25,504 nucleotides of DNA from CAYSHJ01 sp964589725 (lineage in GTDB: Bacteria; Planctomycetota; Planctomycetia; Planctomycetales; Planctomycetaceae). Positions 1-7,500 of the stretch are shown here, one piece after another. Where the stretch lies: positions 1-25,504 of the forward strand of contig CAZPUJ010000263.1 of the NCBI GenBank assembly GCA_964589725.1, read 5' to 3'. The notes beneath the pieces were generated by a model. It did not search any database and had not been told where the DNA came from. It saw only the letters and a program-made list of their open reading frames with translations. Each line of letters begins with the position of its first letter. Positions within the stretch are counted from its first letter, which is position 1. The position numbers were made by a program, and so were the translations under genes.

Positions 1-334
1 CGCGCGGCTTTGATAAGTCCAACGATGGATCGAATTCAACTCGCAGGGTCGCTCGCAAGACCTTCGGTGTGCCGCGGTGGATCCGACGTTGACCACCCTG
101 CACGAGCGGGTACGACTTCGGAAAGGCGCGCGCGATCGCCACCTGCAACGGCTGAAACGGCAGCGTGTGAAAATACCAATACACCCACAAACCGCTCGAC
201 ATCATCGCGGCAAAGAGGAACACACCGACGACGAGTTTGGAGCCGGAAATTTCGCGCGCCGGCCGCGACGCGAATGCGGTCATTGCCTTGGAGTTTGTTT
301 CGTGGGACGGTGCTGGATGAATCGGTTCGGACAT
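1..334 (-). CDS. Unidentified membrane protein, 3' end beyond window
   Basis: I do not recognise this gene. It starts with ATG at 334-332, one base after the TGA of the upstream gene (TGA-A-ATG), so the two are probably translationally coupled. The 111 visible residues begin with a hydrophilic, Ser/Pro-rich stretch of about 33 residues. One strong membrane segment follows (about residues 34-53, ending in a Trp/Tyr-rich WVYWYFH). After it comes a basic, probably extracytoplasmic part. The pattern fits a single-pass membrane protein with a short cytoplasmic tail. The stop codon is off the left edge, so full length and function cannot be judged. Being coupled to a membrane-anchored thioredoxin-fold protein suggests a joint envelope role, but this is inference. 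Confidence 0.7.
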   Translation of the reverse strand, partial: MSEPIHPAPSHETNSKAMTAFASRPAREISGSKLVVGVFLFAAMMSSGLWVYWYFHTLPFQPLQVAIARAFPKSYPLVQGGQRRIHRGTPKVLRATLRVEFDPSLDLSKPR

Positions 335-335
335 T

Positions 336-908
336 TCACATCTTCTGTTTGGCGGTCGCGTCATTCAGTGGCGGCAGGATTTCGTCGAGCCGTTCTTCGG
401 GGCGCGGTGACTTTCCGGACCACGCGACTCGCCCGGCACGATCGATGTGGAAAACTCCGGTCAACGGACGCTGTTGATCTTCGTCGTATCGCCCCCATGT
501 CTTGTGGATCAAGAGTTCCGGATCCGATAACAACGGAAACGGAAACACTCCGCCACGAACAATCGCTTGGCGATTGTGCTGCGGCAAGGCCGTGCTGACA
601 CCGAAAATGAATATCTTTCGCTGCCGAAGTTGCTCGAAGTTCTGTCTAGCGCGGAGCAACAGCGGATCGCAGTCGGCTCCTACTTCACCGTCGAAGAAGA
701 TCAGTAGGATTTCGTGCCGGCCAAGGTATCCGTCGAACTTCAGCAACCGGTTCTGGCTGTCAAGAGCCATGAAGGGTTTAACCGCTCCGCGCTCTTCAAC
801 ATTGCTCACCTCTTTCGATGGGGGCGGTTGTGACAGCTTGTACGCGACCAGGCCCACGATTATCGCGGCGGAAAAGGGCAAGATCAGGATTCGTGGACGA
901 TACACCAT
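336..908 (-). CDS. Membrane-anchored peroxiredoxin/AhpC-TSA-like protein
   Basis: This 190-residue protein has a thioredoxin-like fold of the AhpC/TSA type. An N-terminal membrane anchor (about residues 7-24) is followed by a Pro/Ser-rich linker. The fold then shows a beta-strand ending in LLIFFDG and a cysteine near residue 80 (GADCDP), where peroxiredoxins carry the peroxidatic Cys. Later come a PFPLLSDPE segment and a GVFHIDRAGRVAW strand, both typical of the family. No second conserved Cys is seen, so it would be a 1-Cys type or a redox-inactive relative. I chose ATG 908 over an upstream in-frame GTG (932) because AAGGA lies 11 bases before it. The substrate is unknown. Anchoring implies that it acts on the outer face of the cytoplasmic membrane. 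Confidence 0.72.
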   Translation of the reverse strand: MVYRPRILILPFSAAIIVGLVAYKLSQPPPSKEVSNVEERGAVKPFMALDSQNRLLKFDGYLGRHEILLIFFDGEVGADCDPLLLRARQNFEQLRQRKIFIFGVSTALPQHNRQAIVRGGVFPFPLLSDPELLIHKTWGRYDEDQQRPLTGVFHIDRAGRVAWSGKSPRPEERLDEILPPLNDATAKQKM

Positions 909-1232
909 CGGCTGGCTAGTCCTTGCGGACACGAATACTCAGTGCCGGCTTCTGCGGCGCGGCAGTCGCGAAGTGTGTCGACTGCGCGGGCCGGTCGCCA
1001 GTAAGCCGGCAGGCGGCACGGGTCCGGTTGTGCCGATTGTGCCCGACAGGCGAACTGAAGCGGAAGAGGCTATTCGGCCACGTCTGATTTCGCCCGCTTG
1101 TTGAGTTTTGGCGACGTATGTTTGCCCCGAACATCAACCGCTGCGCGCGGAGATCGTCCGGCCTGTGCGGCTCGTGGCGTTGGCACTTTTTCGGCAAATT
1201 CAGTCAGGGCACGAGCGTCGTGCATCCGTCCC
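909..1232. other. Divergent intergenic region, probable promoters
   Basis: These 324 bases separate the leftward peroxiredoxin-like gene from the rightward polysaccharide operon, so promoters for both should lie here. I could not pick out a convincing sigma-70 -35/-10 pair by eye. A minus-strand reading frame from about 1234 to 1070 could encode a basic peptide of 54 residues (ending AKSDVAE), and another minus frame covers 916-1197. Neither has a recognisable domain or clear ribosome site, so I do not call a gene. No repeat or hairpin stands out. Confidence 0.5.
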
Positions 1233-2588
1233 ATGGACCGAGTGATGATCCACACTTGGAATCGTCCCGCATCGTCGCCGACCGCGTTCGCGCTGCTGTT
1301 GAGTTGCTGCGCCGTGCTGATTCTGCGTCCGGCAGAGATACTTCCCTCACTCAACGGCCTGCCGATTTATGAGGCGCTGGTTGTGGGAGCGCTGCTATTC
1401 GGGCATCAGTCCTTGATGCGGCACTTCGGGTGGCAACACTTAAAGCAACAGCCGGCGACCTTGTGCGTGGTCGGTGTGTTGCTCGCGGTTGTCGCTTCGC
1501 ATCTGTCACATTTCTATTTTTACGGCGTGATTCACGGAGCCATCGACTTCCTGAAGACGTTGTTGTTCTTCGGGCTGGTTGCCTCGCTGACGAACACCGT
1601 GTCGCGGATGCGGAAGCTTTTGGTCGTGCTGGCGGTCTCGGCGACAGCGGCGGTCGGTCTGTGTGTCATTGATTACCTCGGAATCGAAGATTTCACGCTC
1701 ATTGATCACATCGTCGAGGCGAACGGCTACACGAGCACAAACGATTTGGCTCGCGTCACGCGCATGCGCGGCATCGGCATCTTTCAGGATCCGAACGACC
1801 TTTCGCTGCTGATCGTCTTCGCCGGAGTCATTTGCACGTACTTTCTACTGGACCGGTCGTTGAAGATCTTCCGGTTCGGCTGGTTGTTTCCGCTGTCGAT
1901 TCTGGTCACCGGACTGATCTGCACGAAATCACGTGGCGGGCTGATGGGTGCGGGTGTGGCCTGCATGGCTGTGATCATCTGTCGATACGGCAAGACAGCG
2001 GCGATCGCGACCACCCTGTTAGGTGCGTGCGCGCTGCCACTGATTGCGGGTCGACAAGCCGACATCGATCTGGGAGAAGGAGGCACGGCACACGAACGGA
2101 TCACGCTGTGGCGAGAAGGTCTGGTCGCGATGCGATCTCACGACATTTTGTTTGGGATCGGACAAGGGTTCTACGCGGATTGGGCCGGGCTGGTGGCTCA
2201 CAATTCGTTCGTGCATGCTTTTGTCGAGTTGGGACTCGTGGGCGGCACGCTGTTTCTCGGCTGCTTCTTCTTCCCCGCGTTGGCCCTGATTCGGCTGAGG
2301 CATCGGCGTCACGAACTGCAACACCCCGAACTGCGGCGGCTGTATCCGTTCATCGTCGCAATGCTGACTGGTTGGACGATGGGACTGCAATCACTGTCGC
2401 GAACGTACGTTGTTTCAACCTACGTGATGCTGGGCATTCAAGTGGCGTACGTGAATCTTGCGGAAGCCTATTTGGTGCCGCGTCGCCTGCTGACGATTTG
2501 GGACCGACCGCATCTCGTTCGTTTGGCGGCGTGCAGCGCAGTCGTGTTCGTGGGGTTCAACGTGTTCGTGATCGTGTTTGCGAGGTGA
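1233..2588 (+). CDS. O-antigen ligase/polymerase family membrane protein (Wzy/WaaL-like)
   Basis: This 451-residue polytopic membrane protein belongs to the O-antigen ligase/polymerase superfamily, which joins or polymerises undecaprenyl-linked glycans on the periplasmic face. The evidence is a run of about ten or more hydrophobic segments and a TKSRGGLMGAG motif where the family has its conserved SRGG. In the C-terminal half a large periplasmic-loop signature contains GIGQGFYADW, then AHNSFVHAFVELGLVGG; the H-N...E-G-G pattern is typical of the Wzy_C domain. ATG 1233 was chosen because the 45 codons upstream read like non-coding sequence; ATG 1245 is an alternative. Neither has a strong Shine-Dalgarno. 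It heads an operon and its TGA overlaps an ATG of the flippase frame. Ligase and polymerase cannot be separated from sequence alone, but the neighbouring flippase favours the polymerase role. Confidence 0.88.
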   Translation: MDRVMIHTWNRPASSPTAFALLLSCCAVLILRPAEILPSLNGLPIYEALVVGALLFGHQSLMRHFGWQHLKQQPATLCVVGVLLAVVASHLSHFYFYGVIHGAIDFLKTLLFFGLVASLTNTVSRMRKLLVVLAVSATAAVGLCVIDYLGIEDFTLIDHIVEANGYTSTNDLARVTRMRGIGIFQDPNDLSLLIVFAGVICTYFLLDRSLKIFRFGWLFPLSILVTGLICTKSRGGLMGAGVACMAVIICRYGKTAAIATTLLGACALPLIAGRQADIDLGEGGTAHERITLWREGLVAMRSHDILFGIGQGFYADWAGLVAHNSFVHAFVELGLVGGTLFLGCFFFPALALIRLRHRRHELQHPELRRLYPFIVAMLTGWTMGLQSLSRTYVVSTYVMLGIQVAYVNLAEAYLVPRRLLTIWDRPHLVRLAACSAVVFVGFNVFVIVFAR

Positions 2589-2593
2589 TGCAA

Positions 2594-4120
2594 ATGGGTC
2601 TGCGGAAACGAGTGACGATCAACCTGCTGGCGATCTGGGGCGACCACTTGGTGGGGCTGGTGCTGGGCCTCATCATGATGCCGTTTGTGTTGGGCGTGCT
2701 TGGCGACGCACAGTACGGGCTGTGGGTGTTCATTAGTTCGATCGCGGGGTACTCAGGCCTGTTGCACCTGGGACTGGGGCAGACAATCAGCCGCTTCGTG
2801 TCCATACATCACGCTCAGCAAGAGAGCGAACAAGTCAACCGCGTCGTTAACGTCATCGGCGCCGTGTATTTGGTGATGGGTGGCGTGGCGTTGGCGATCG
2901 CCGGTGTGTTGGCGTGGTTCGCTCCGACGTTGTGGCCGTCAGCCGGCGTGCCGGCCGACGAATTGCGCTGGGTCATCTTGATCCTGGGCGCGAACGTTGC
3001 GGTTTGCATTATCGGCAGCGTGTTCGGCGGCGTGTTGGTCGGGCTGCAACGCTTCGATCTGGAGCGTGGCATCGTCGTGACGTCGGGCGTGACGCGGTTG
3101 GTACTCACGTTAGTGTTTCTGCAGCAGCGGTGGGGCCTGCCGATCCTGGCATTGATTTTTTTGGCGACGACATTCGTCGAGATCCTGGGCTTCGTGTACT
3201 GCGCCTTCCGGCAAGCTCGCGAGCTGCGATTGGGCCTACGGTTTCTGTGTCGGTCGACGCTGCGTGAGTGCTTTTCGTTCAGCGCGTTCGCCTTTTTGGA
3301 AGTTATCGCCAGCAAGCTGATTGACTCGACCGACTGCATCGTGATCGGCTGCGTGCTCGGAGCCGAGGCGATCGTGCCGTACTACGTCGCGCAGCGGTTG
3401 TGCCAGTTCATCACGAAGCCGGTGCAGGTCATTGGACAAGTCTGTCTGCCGCGTGCGAGCGAACTGCACGCGAAAGGACAAACCGCCGAACTGCGCGAGC
3501 TCATGAGTCGGGGCATGGGTTTCGCGTGGATGTTGACGATGGGCCTGTTCATCGGAGCAAGTTACTTCGGCCCGACCTTGATCGAGAGCTGGCTTCACAA
3601 GCCGTATCCGCAAAGCCAAATGCTGTTGCTGGTGCTGCTCGGCGGACAACTGATCGCGACGCCGATGAAGGTCGCCAGCGGCGTGCTGTTTGGCATGGGA
3701 GACGTGCGCAAACCAGCGGTGACGTACCTCATCGAGGCGCTCGCGAACTTCGCGCTCAGTCTCGCGCTGATTGGTCCATTCGGGTTGCTCGGTGTGGCGC
3801 TGGGCACGGCGATTCCATTGTACCTAGTCGAGCTGGGCATCTTGCTGCCGTACGCCGCGCGGCGTTTGCAGTTGGAAACTTGCCGCCTGCTGACAGAGGT
3901 TGTCGGTTCGCATCTGGCGGCGCTGGTGGCGCTGGTGGGCTACTCGTACATCGTCTGGTCGCGAGTGCCGTTGGAACCAGGCTGGATGCGGATGCTGGCG
4001 ATTACCGGCGGCGGCGCGGCGGTGCTGGGAGCGGTGTGGCTCATTCAACACAAGCTGGCGGGAAGCAAGAGTGTTCAGTCCGCCGTGCCGTGTGCCCAGG
4101 CGATGATCACTGATCACTGA
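2594..4120 (+). CDS. Wzx-type polysaccharide flippase (MOP superfamily)
   Basis: This 508-residue membrane protein has the length and the dozen or more hydrophobic helices of Wzx/polysaccharide-biosynthesis flippases, which translocate lipid-linked repeat units across the cytoplasmic membrane. The N-terminus has an amphipathic start, then a helix pair ending in LGDAQYGLWVFISSIAGY. The GxxxYGLW segment is characteristic of the family. A central DSTDCIVIGCVLGAEAIVPYYVAQRL stretch corresponds to helices 7-8. Start: ATG 2594 has GAGG seven to eight bases upstream, whereas ATG 2588 overlaps the ligase stop but lies too close to that site. The last five codons (MITDH) and the TGA are contributed by a TGATCAC heptamer array. 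It lies in the polysaccharide operon directly after the polymerase. Confidence 0.9.
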   Translation: MGLRKRVTINLLAIWGDHLVGLVLGLIMMPFVLGVLGDAQYGLWVFISSIAGYSGLLHLGLGQTISRFVSIHHAQQESEQVNRVVNVIGAVYLVMGGVALAIAGVLAWFAPTLWPSAGVPADELRWVILILGANVAVCIIGSVFGGVLVGLQRFDLERGIVVTSGVTRLVLTLVFLQQRWGLPILALIFLATTFVEILGFVYCAFRQARELRLGLRFLCRSTLRECFSFSAFAFLEVIASKLIDSTDCIVIGCVLGAEAIVPYYVAQRLCQFITKPVQVIGQVCLPRASELHAKGQTAELRELMSRGMGFAWMLTMGLFIGASYFGPTLIESWLHKPYPQSQMLLLVLLGGQLIATPMKVASGVLFGMGDVRKPAVTYLIEALANFALSLALIGPFGLLGVALGTAIPLYLVELGILLPYAARRLQLETCRLLTEVVGSHLAALVALVGYSYIVWSRVPLEPGWMRMLAITGGGAAVLGAVWLIQHKLAGSKSVQSAVPCAQAMITDH

Positions 4121-4152
4121 TCACTGATCACTGATCACTGATCACTGATCAC
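4104..4152. repeat. Perfect 7 x TGATCAC heptamer tandem repeat
   Basis: Seven exact copies of TGATCAC run from 4104 to 4152. The unit contains the palindrome TGATCA. The array covers the end of the flippase gene, including its TGA at 4118-4120, and the first half of the gap before the FemAB-like gene. Because the unit is seven bases long and holds one TGA, every reading frame meets a stop within 21 bases. Confidence 0.97.
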
Positions 4153-4186
4153 AAACAACCTTCAACGAACCAACAAGGGAATTAGC

Positions 4187-5440
4187 ATGTTTCAGTGCGA
4201 GCTTCATCACCTTGATGGCAACGAGCGGCTGTGGCGGGATTGGCGTGATCTGCTGAATCGCGTGCGGCCGGAGCTGCGCTTATTTGGGCCGGAGTGGTTC
4301 TCGATTTGGAACCAGACGATTGGCTCGCGGCAACCGTGGACGGGCTCCATGCACGTGGCCGCGGTCTACGACGAAGAAGATGGACGACTCTGTGGCGTGT
4401 TGCCGGTTGGACATCCGAAGGTCGGGCTATTGAAGGTCAACGCGCTGGGGGGCTATTACCAACCGTGGCGACTGATCTTGGCCGATCAAGCGTGTGAGTA
4501 TCAGGTTGGCCGCGCGCTCGGTTGGTTCTTGGTGGAACTGGGTTGGAGCGTGATTCAACTCGGTCCGTGGCCGCAGTCGCATGATGCTCATCAGGGCGTG
4601 CTGTCGGCGCTGGATGAACTCGACATCCACATCCGGCGCAAGAGTTCGTACGGACTTGCGGTCGCCGAGGTTCCACCGACATGGAGTCAGTATCAAGAGC
4701 AAGTCGTCGGCAGGAAATTCTTGAGGCGAATTGGCAACTACGAACGCAAGCTGCGTCGCCAACACCAGATCGAGGTACGACATTATCGCCAACCGTCGGA
4801 GACCGAGACGCGTGAGATGCTGTCGGCGTTGTCGCATGTCGAAAAACGTTCGTGGCTCGCCGAAGACTCGAAGGGGAGGCCACGATTCCTTGCGGCTGCC
4901 GACCAGCAATTCTGGACCACATTAACGCGCGAGGTGTTTGCTCCGCACGACCGACTGGACTGCTGGTTGATGCTTGCTGACGGCCAGCCGGTCAGCTTCG
5001 TCTTCTCCTTGGACGTGCTGCCCACGCGATACGTGATTGCCAACAGCTACGACGAGGCGTTCACTCAATATCGCACCGGATCCATTCTGTATCGCCACCT
5101 GTTCGAGGACGGCTATCAGCGCGGCGTGACGCGATACGACTTCGGCACCAACGAACTGCATTACAAACGGCAGTGGGGAGCCCAATATCTCGACGGGGTC
5201 AACACGTACACCGTGGCCACGAATCGCCTTGTCAATGGATTCTTCAAGGCCGGTGTGAAGCTGAAAAGTCTGTGGGACAGCTCGCCGTGGGGCTACTCAC
5301 CGACGACCGAGTTGTTCCCGTCGCCGGATCCCGTTTCGTCACGTTCATCCGCAGCACCTGAACTCGACACGGCGACGGTCTCATCTGCGAGGCGTCATTT
5401 GCCGCTCAACGCTCTCACCGAGAAACCCGTGACTCGATGA
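4187..5440 (+). CDS. FemAB/GNAT-fold acyltransferase-like protein (first of pair)
   Basis: This is a 417-residue soluble protein of the FemAB-like, double GNAT-fold class (BioF2-like/Acetyltransf_6 family). Such proteins are common in exopolysaccharide loci and thought to acylate sugars or transfer aminoacyl groups. The first GNAT-like half covers about residues 1-150. A Lys/Arg-rich segment (KFLRRIGNYERKLRR, about 181-195) resembles the helical arm seen in this family. The second half carries DCWLMLADGQPVSFVF and ends in TRYDFGTNELHYKRQWG, matching the conserved 'DFG...YK..W/F' tail. Start ATG 4187 has AAGGG about eight bases upstream. Its TGA overlaps the next ATG by four bases (ATGA). The acyl donor and acceptor are unknown. 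Confidence 0.82.
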   Translation: MFQCELHHLDGNERLWRDWRDLLNRVRPELRLFGPEWFSIWNQTIGSRQPWTGSMHVAAVYDEEDGRLCGVLPVGHPKVGLLKVNALGGYYQPWRLILADQACEYQVGRALGWFLVELGWSVIQLGPWPQSHDAHQGVLSALDELDIHIRRKSSYGLAVAEVPPTWSQYQEQVVGRKFLRRIGNYERKLRRQHQIEVRHYRQPSETETREMLSALSHVEKRSWLAEDSKGRPRFLAAADQQFWTTLTREVFAPHDRLDCWLMLADGQPVSFVFSLDVLPTRYVIANSYDEAFTQYRTGSILYRHLFEDGYQRGVTRYDFGTNELHYKRQWGAQYLDGVNTYTVATNRLVNGFFKAGVKLKSLWDSSPWGYSPTTELFPSPDPVSSRSSAAPELDTATVSSARRHLPLNALTEKPVTR

Positions 5441-6810
5441 TCAACTCAACTGCCACTCAACACAGCCGACAATCCACAGTCTGCAATCCAAGATCCGCAA
5501 TGTCGATCACCACACTCGCACCGACGACAGACGTTTCTGTCACAATCGCGTTTCATCTGATTGATGACGCTGATCGATGGCACCTCTCAGCTCACTATTG
5601 GCGCTGGTGCGAGCTCTTGGATCGGGACACGTCCGCATGCATCTCGCAGCATCCAGATTATGCCTTCGCCGCAACACACACCGAGTCACGTCGGTCGGAT
5701 TCTCGATCTGACCCGCTGGATGACTCGGACGAATTGGCAATCCGTCCCACGGGACTAGTGCTGTGCGAGGCAACTCGAAACGATCAACTCGTCGCACTCG
5801 GCGTGTTGGCTCCCAAGTCGATGTCGTGGCGTCAGGCCGGCGGGTTTGGGCCGGCGCGCGACATTCATGGATACCGCCTCTGCGGCAATCGTCTGCTCGG
5901 CAATCCGGGCGACGAACTACAACGGCAGATGCTCGCCGCCTGCGCGACATTCGCTCTCGAGCAGCACGCGACCTTTCTGCTGATTGAAGACCTAGAGCGC
6001 GATGCCCCGTTGTTCGCGGCGGCTGAATCGCTCACTCACGACGGCTTCCGCCTCTTCAGTCCGACTGGCATTCAGGAGCGATTGAAGATCGAGTTCCCTT
6101 CGAAGCCTGACGACTACTGGTCGAAGTTTTCCTCGAAGACTCGCAACACATTCCGACGCAAACAAAAGAAGATCGGCCCGACGCGCGTCATCCGCATCAC
6201 GGAACCGGGACAAGTCGCCGAGTTCATCGAAGCCGCGCACGTGATCTCTCGGCGGACGTGGCAATCCGACCAACTCGGCCTGCGAATCCGCAACAACGAG
6301 TCCGAATTGCGACTGTTCACGTTCCTGACCACGCAGCGCGCGTTGCGCTCGTACTTGCTGTTCGTCGAGGACAAGCCGGTCGCCTTCCTTTTCGGCACGC
6401 AGTTCAAAGGCCTGTTCAGCTACGAAGAGGTCGGCTACGACCTCGACTACGCCGAGCGATCTCCCGGCCAAGTGCTGCTGCTGCACGTGCTCGACGATCT
6501 GTTGAAGGACGATCCGCCGCGAGTGTTCGATTTCGGCGGCGGCGATGCCGACTACAAACGTCTGTTCGCGACGAAGACGTCCACGAGCGGCAACGTGTGG
6601 CTCGTGCCGCCGGGACTGAAACCTCAAGCCTGTCTGACGTATTTGCGTGGCTGTCGGTTCCTCGACCGGATGGCTCGCAACATGGTGCGAAGGCTCGGTC
6701 TGACGACGTTGCTGCGGCAACTCATTCGAGGCAAACGCGATTTCGCAGCGCGAAGTTCTGCGAGAGATGCCGTCGGTGATGACGACGGCACCGACGGAGG
6801 CGCGTCATGA
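5437..6810 (+). CDS. FemAB/GNAT-fold acyltransferase-like protein (second of pair)
   Basis: This second FemAB-like protein (up to 457 residues) follows the first with a four-base ATGA overlap. The C-terminal GNAT half is clear: a basic segment SKTRNTFRRKQKKIG, then YLLFVEDKPVAFLFGTQ, the acceptor-site strand YEEVGYDLDYAERSPGQVL, and FDFGGGDADYKRLFA. The last corresponds to the DFG...YK motif of its neighbour. The N-terminus is uncertain: ATG 5437 gives a low-complexity start that runs through a degenerate heptamer array, and ATG 5500 (MSITTLAP) would remove that stretch. The two copies are diverged enough that I infer distinct substrates. It probably modifies the same polysaccharide or its lipid-linked precursor on the cytoplasmic side. 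Confidence 0.82.
   Translation: MINSTATQHSRQSTVCNPRSAMSITTLAPTTDVSVTIAFHLIDDADRWHLSAHYWRWCELLDRDTSACISQHPDYAFAATHTESRRSDSRSDPLDDSDELAIRPTGLVLCEATRNDQLVALGVLAPKSMSWRQAGGFGPARDIHGYRLCGNRLLGNPGDELQRQMLAACATFALEQHATFLLIEDLERDAPLFAAAESLTHDGFRLFSPTGIQERLKIEFPSKPDDYWSKFSSKTRNTFRRKQKKIGPTRVIRITEPGQVAEFIEAAHVISRRTWQSDQLGLRIRNNESELRLFTFLTTQRALRSYLLFVEDKPVAFLFGTQFKGLFSYEEVGYDLDYAERSPGQVLLLHVLDDLLKDDPPRVFDFGGGDADYKRLFATKTSTSGNVWLVPPGLKPQACLTYLRGCRFLDRMARNMVRRLGLTTLLRQLIRGKRDFAARSSARDAVGDDDGTDGGAS
5470..5504. repeat. Degenerate heptamer array (CAATCCA-type, 5 units)
   Basis: Five consecutive heptamers (CAATCCA, CAGTCTG, CAATCCA, AGATCCG, CAATGTC) cover the first codons of the second FemAB-like frame. They belong to the same class of seven-base arrays seen at eight other places in the window. 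Confidence 0.8.
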
Positions 6811-7484
6811 ACACCACTCGCCAACTGCTGAAGTCCGCCTTCACGATGGTACTGCCGACGTCGTGGTTGCTCGTGCGTGGACCGGCCAACGCCTCGATCT
6901 CCGCGCCACCCGAGATCGCGCTCACGTTCGACGACGGCCCGCATCCCGAACACACGCCGCGACTGCTCGATCGACTCGCCGCTGCCCGCGCGCGGGGAAC
7001 GTTCTTCGTCATCGGCGAGAAAGCTCAGCAACATCCTGATCTGATTCGCCGTATCGTCACGGCCGGTCACGACCTGGGCAATCACACCTTTACTCACGGT
7101 GAGCCGTCACAAACTTCGGCCGCGCAGTTTCTCGACGAATCTGCCCGAACACGCCGTCTGTTGCAAGACCTCACAGGGCGCGACTGCCGATTGATGCGGC
7201 CTCCCAAAGGGAAGCTCTCAGTCGGCAAGGCGATCGGCTTGTGGCGGCAACAACAAACGATTGTGCTTTGGAACGCCGACCCCAAAGACTTCTCGATGCC
7301 ACACAGCCGTGACATGTACGACTGGCTCGACCGCTTTCAACCGCGCGGCGGTGACATCGTGTTATTGCACGACAATTGTCCCCAAGCCGCCGCCTGCGTC
7401 GAACGACTGACGGCTGACGCTGGCACACGGCTACGATTCGTTACGGTGTCTCAGTGGTTGGGACGTTTGAAATTCGTGATTTGA
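6807..7484 (+). CDS. Polysaccharide deacetylase, NodB homology domain
   Basis: This 225-residue carbohydrate esterase-4 (NodB-fold) enzyme removes N- or O-acetyl groups from polysaccharides. The motifs are in order: TFDDGPHPE with the catalytic-base and metal Asp pair (D42, D43); HDLGNHTFTHG with metal ligands H93 and H97; RPPKGK (R131) in place of the usual RPPYG; LWNADPKDF; and LLHDN with the catalytic His. An N-terminal hydrophobic stretch (about residues 8-24) suggests a weak signal or anchor. The gene overlaps the upstream gene by four bases. Its TGA (7482-7484) falls inside a heptamer array. The substrate is most likely the polymer made by this operon. The Y-to-K change in motif 3 might alter substrate choice. 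Confidence 0.92.
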   Translation: MNTTRQLLKSAFTMVLPTSWLLVRGPANASISAPPEIALTFDDGPHPEHTPRLLDRLAAARARGTFFVIGEKAQQHPDLIRRIVTAGHDLGNHTFTHGEPSQTSAAQFLDESARTRRLLQDLTGRDCRLMRPPKGKLSVGKAIGLWRQQQTIVLWNADPKDFSMPHSRDMYDWLDRFQPRGGDIVLLHDNCPQAAACVERLTADAGTRLRFVTVSQWLGRLKFVI

Positions 7485-7500
7485 GATTTGAGATTGGGAT
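7466..7500. repeat. Degenerate heptamer array (TTTGAGA-type, 5 units)
   Basis: Five units (TTTGAAA, TTCGTGA, TTTGAGA, TTTGAGA, TTGGGAT) span the last codons and the stop of the deacetylase and the ribosome-site region of the following gene, whose ATG begins in the last unit. The same unit in the same orientation recurs at 10661-10695. Confidence 0.85.

Noticed and set aside
10..598. Two overlapping plus-strand frames at the left edge
   Set aside because: Both are opposite the peroxiredoxin-like gene and its coupled partner, which have ribosome-site or coupling evidence, and both are rich in Arg and low-complexity residues.
1070..1354. Minus-strand small gene in the divergent gap
   Set aside because: A 54-residue basic peptide is possible, but it has no ribosome site or recognisable domain and partly overlaps the ligase start.
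1832..2593. Upstream extension of the flippase frame by 254 codons
   Set aside because: It overlaps the ligase/polymerase gene in another frame and has no membrane or domain pattern. The flippase fold begins at ATG 2594.
4104..4152. CRISPR array or attachment-site interpretation of the TGATCAC repeat
   Set aside because: Units are contiguous without spacers and only seven bases long. There is no cas gene, integrase or tRNA nearby.
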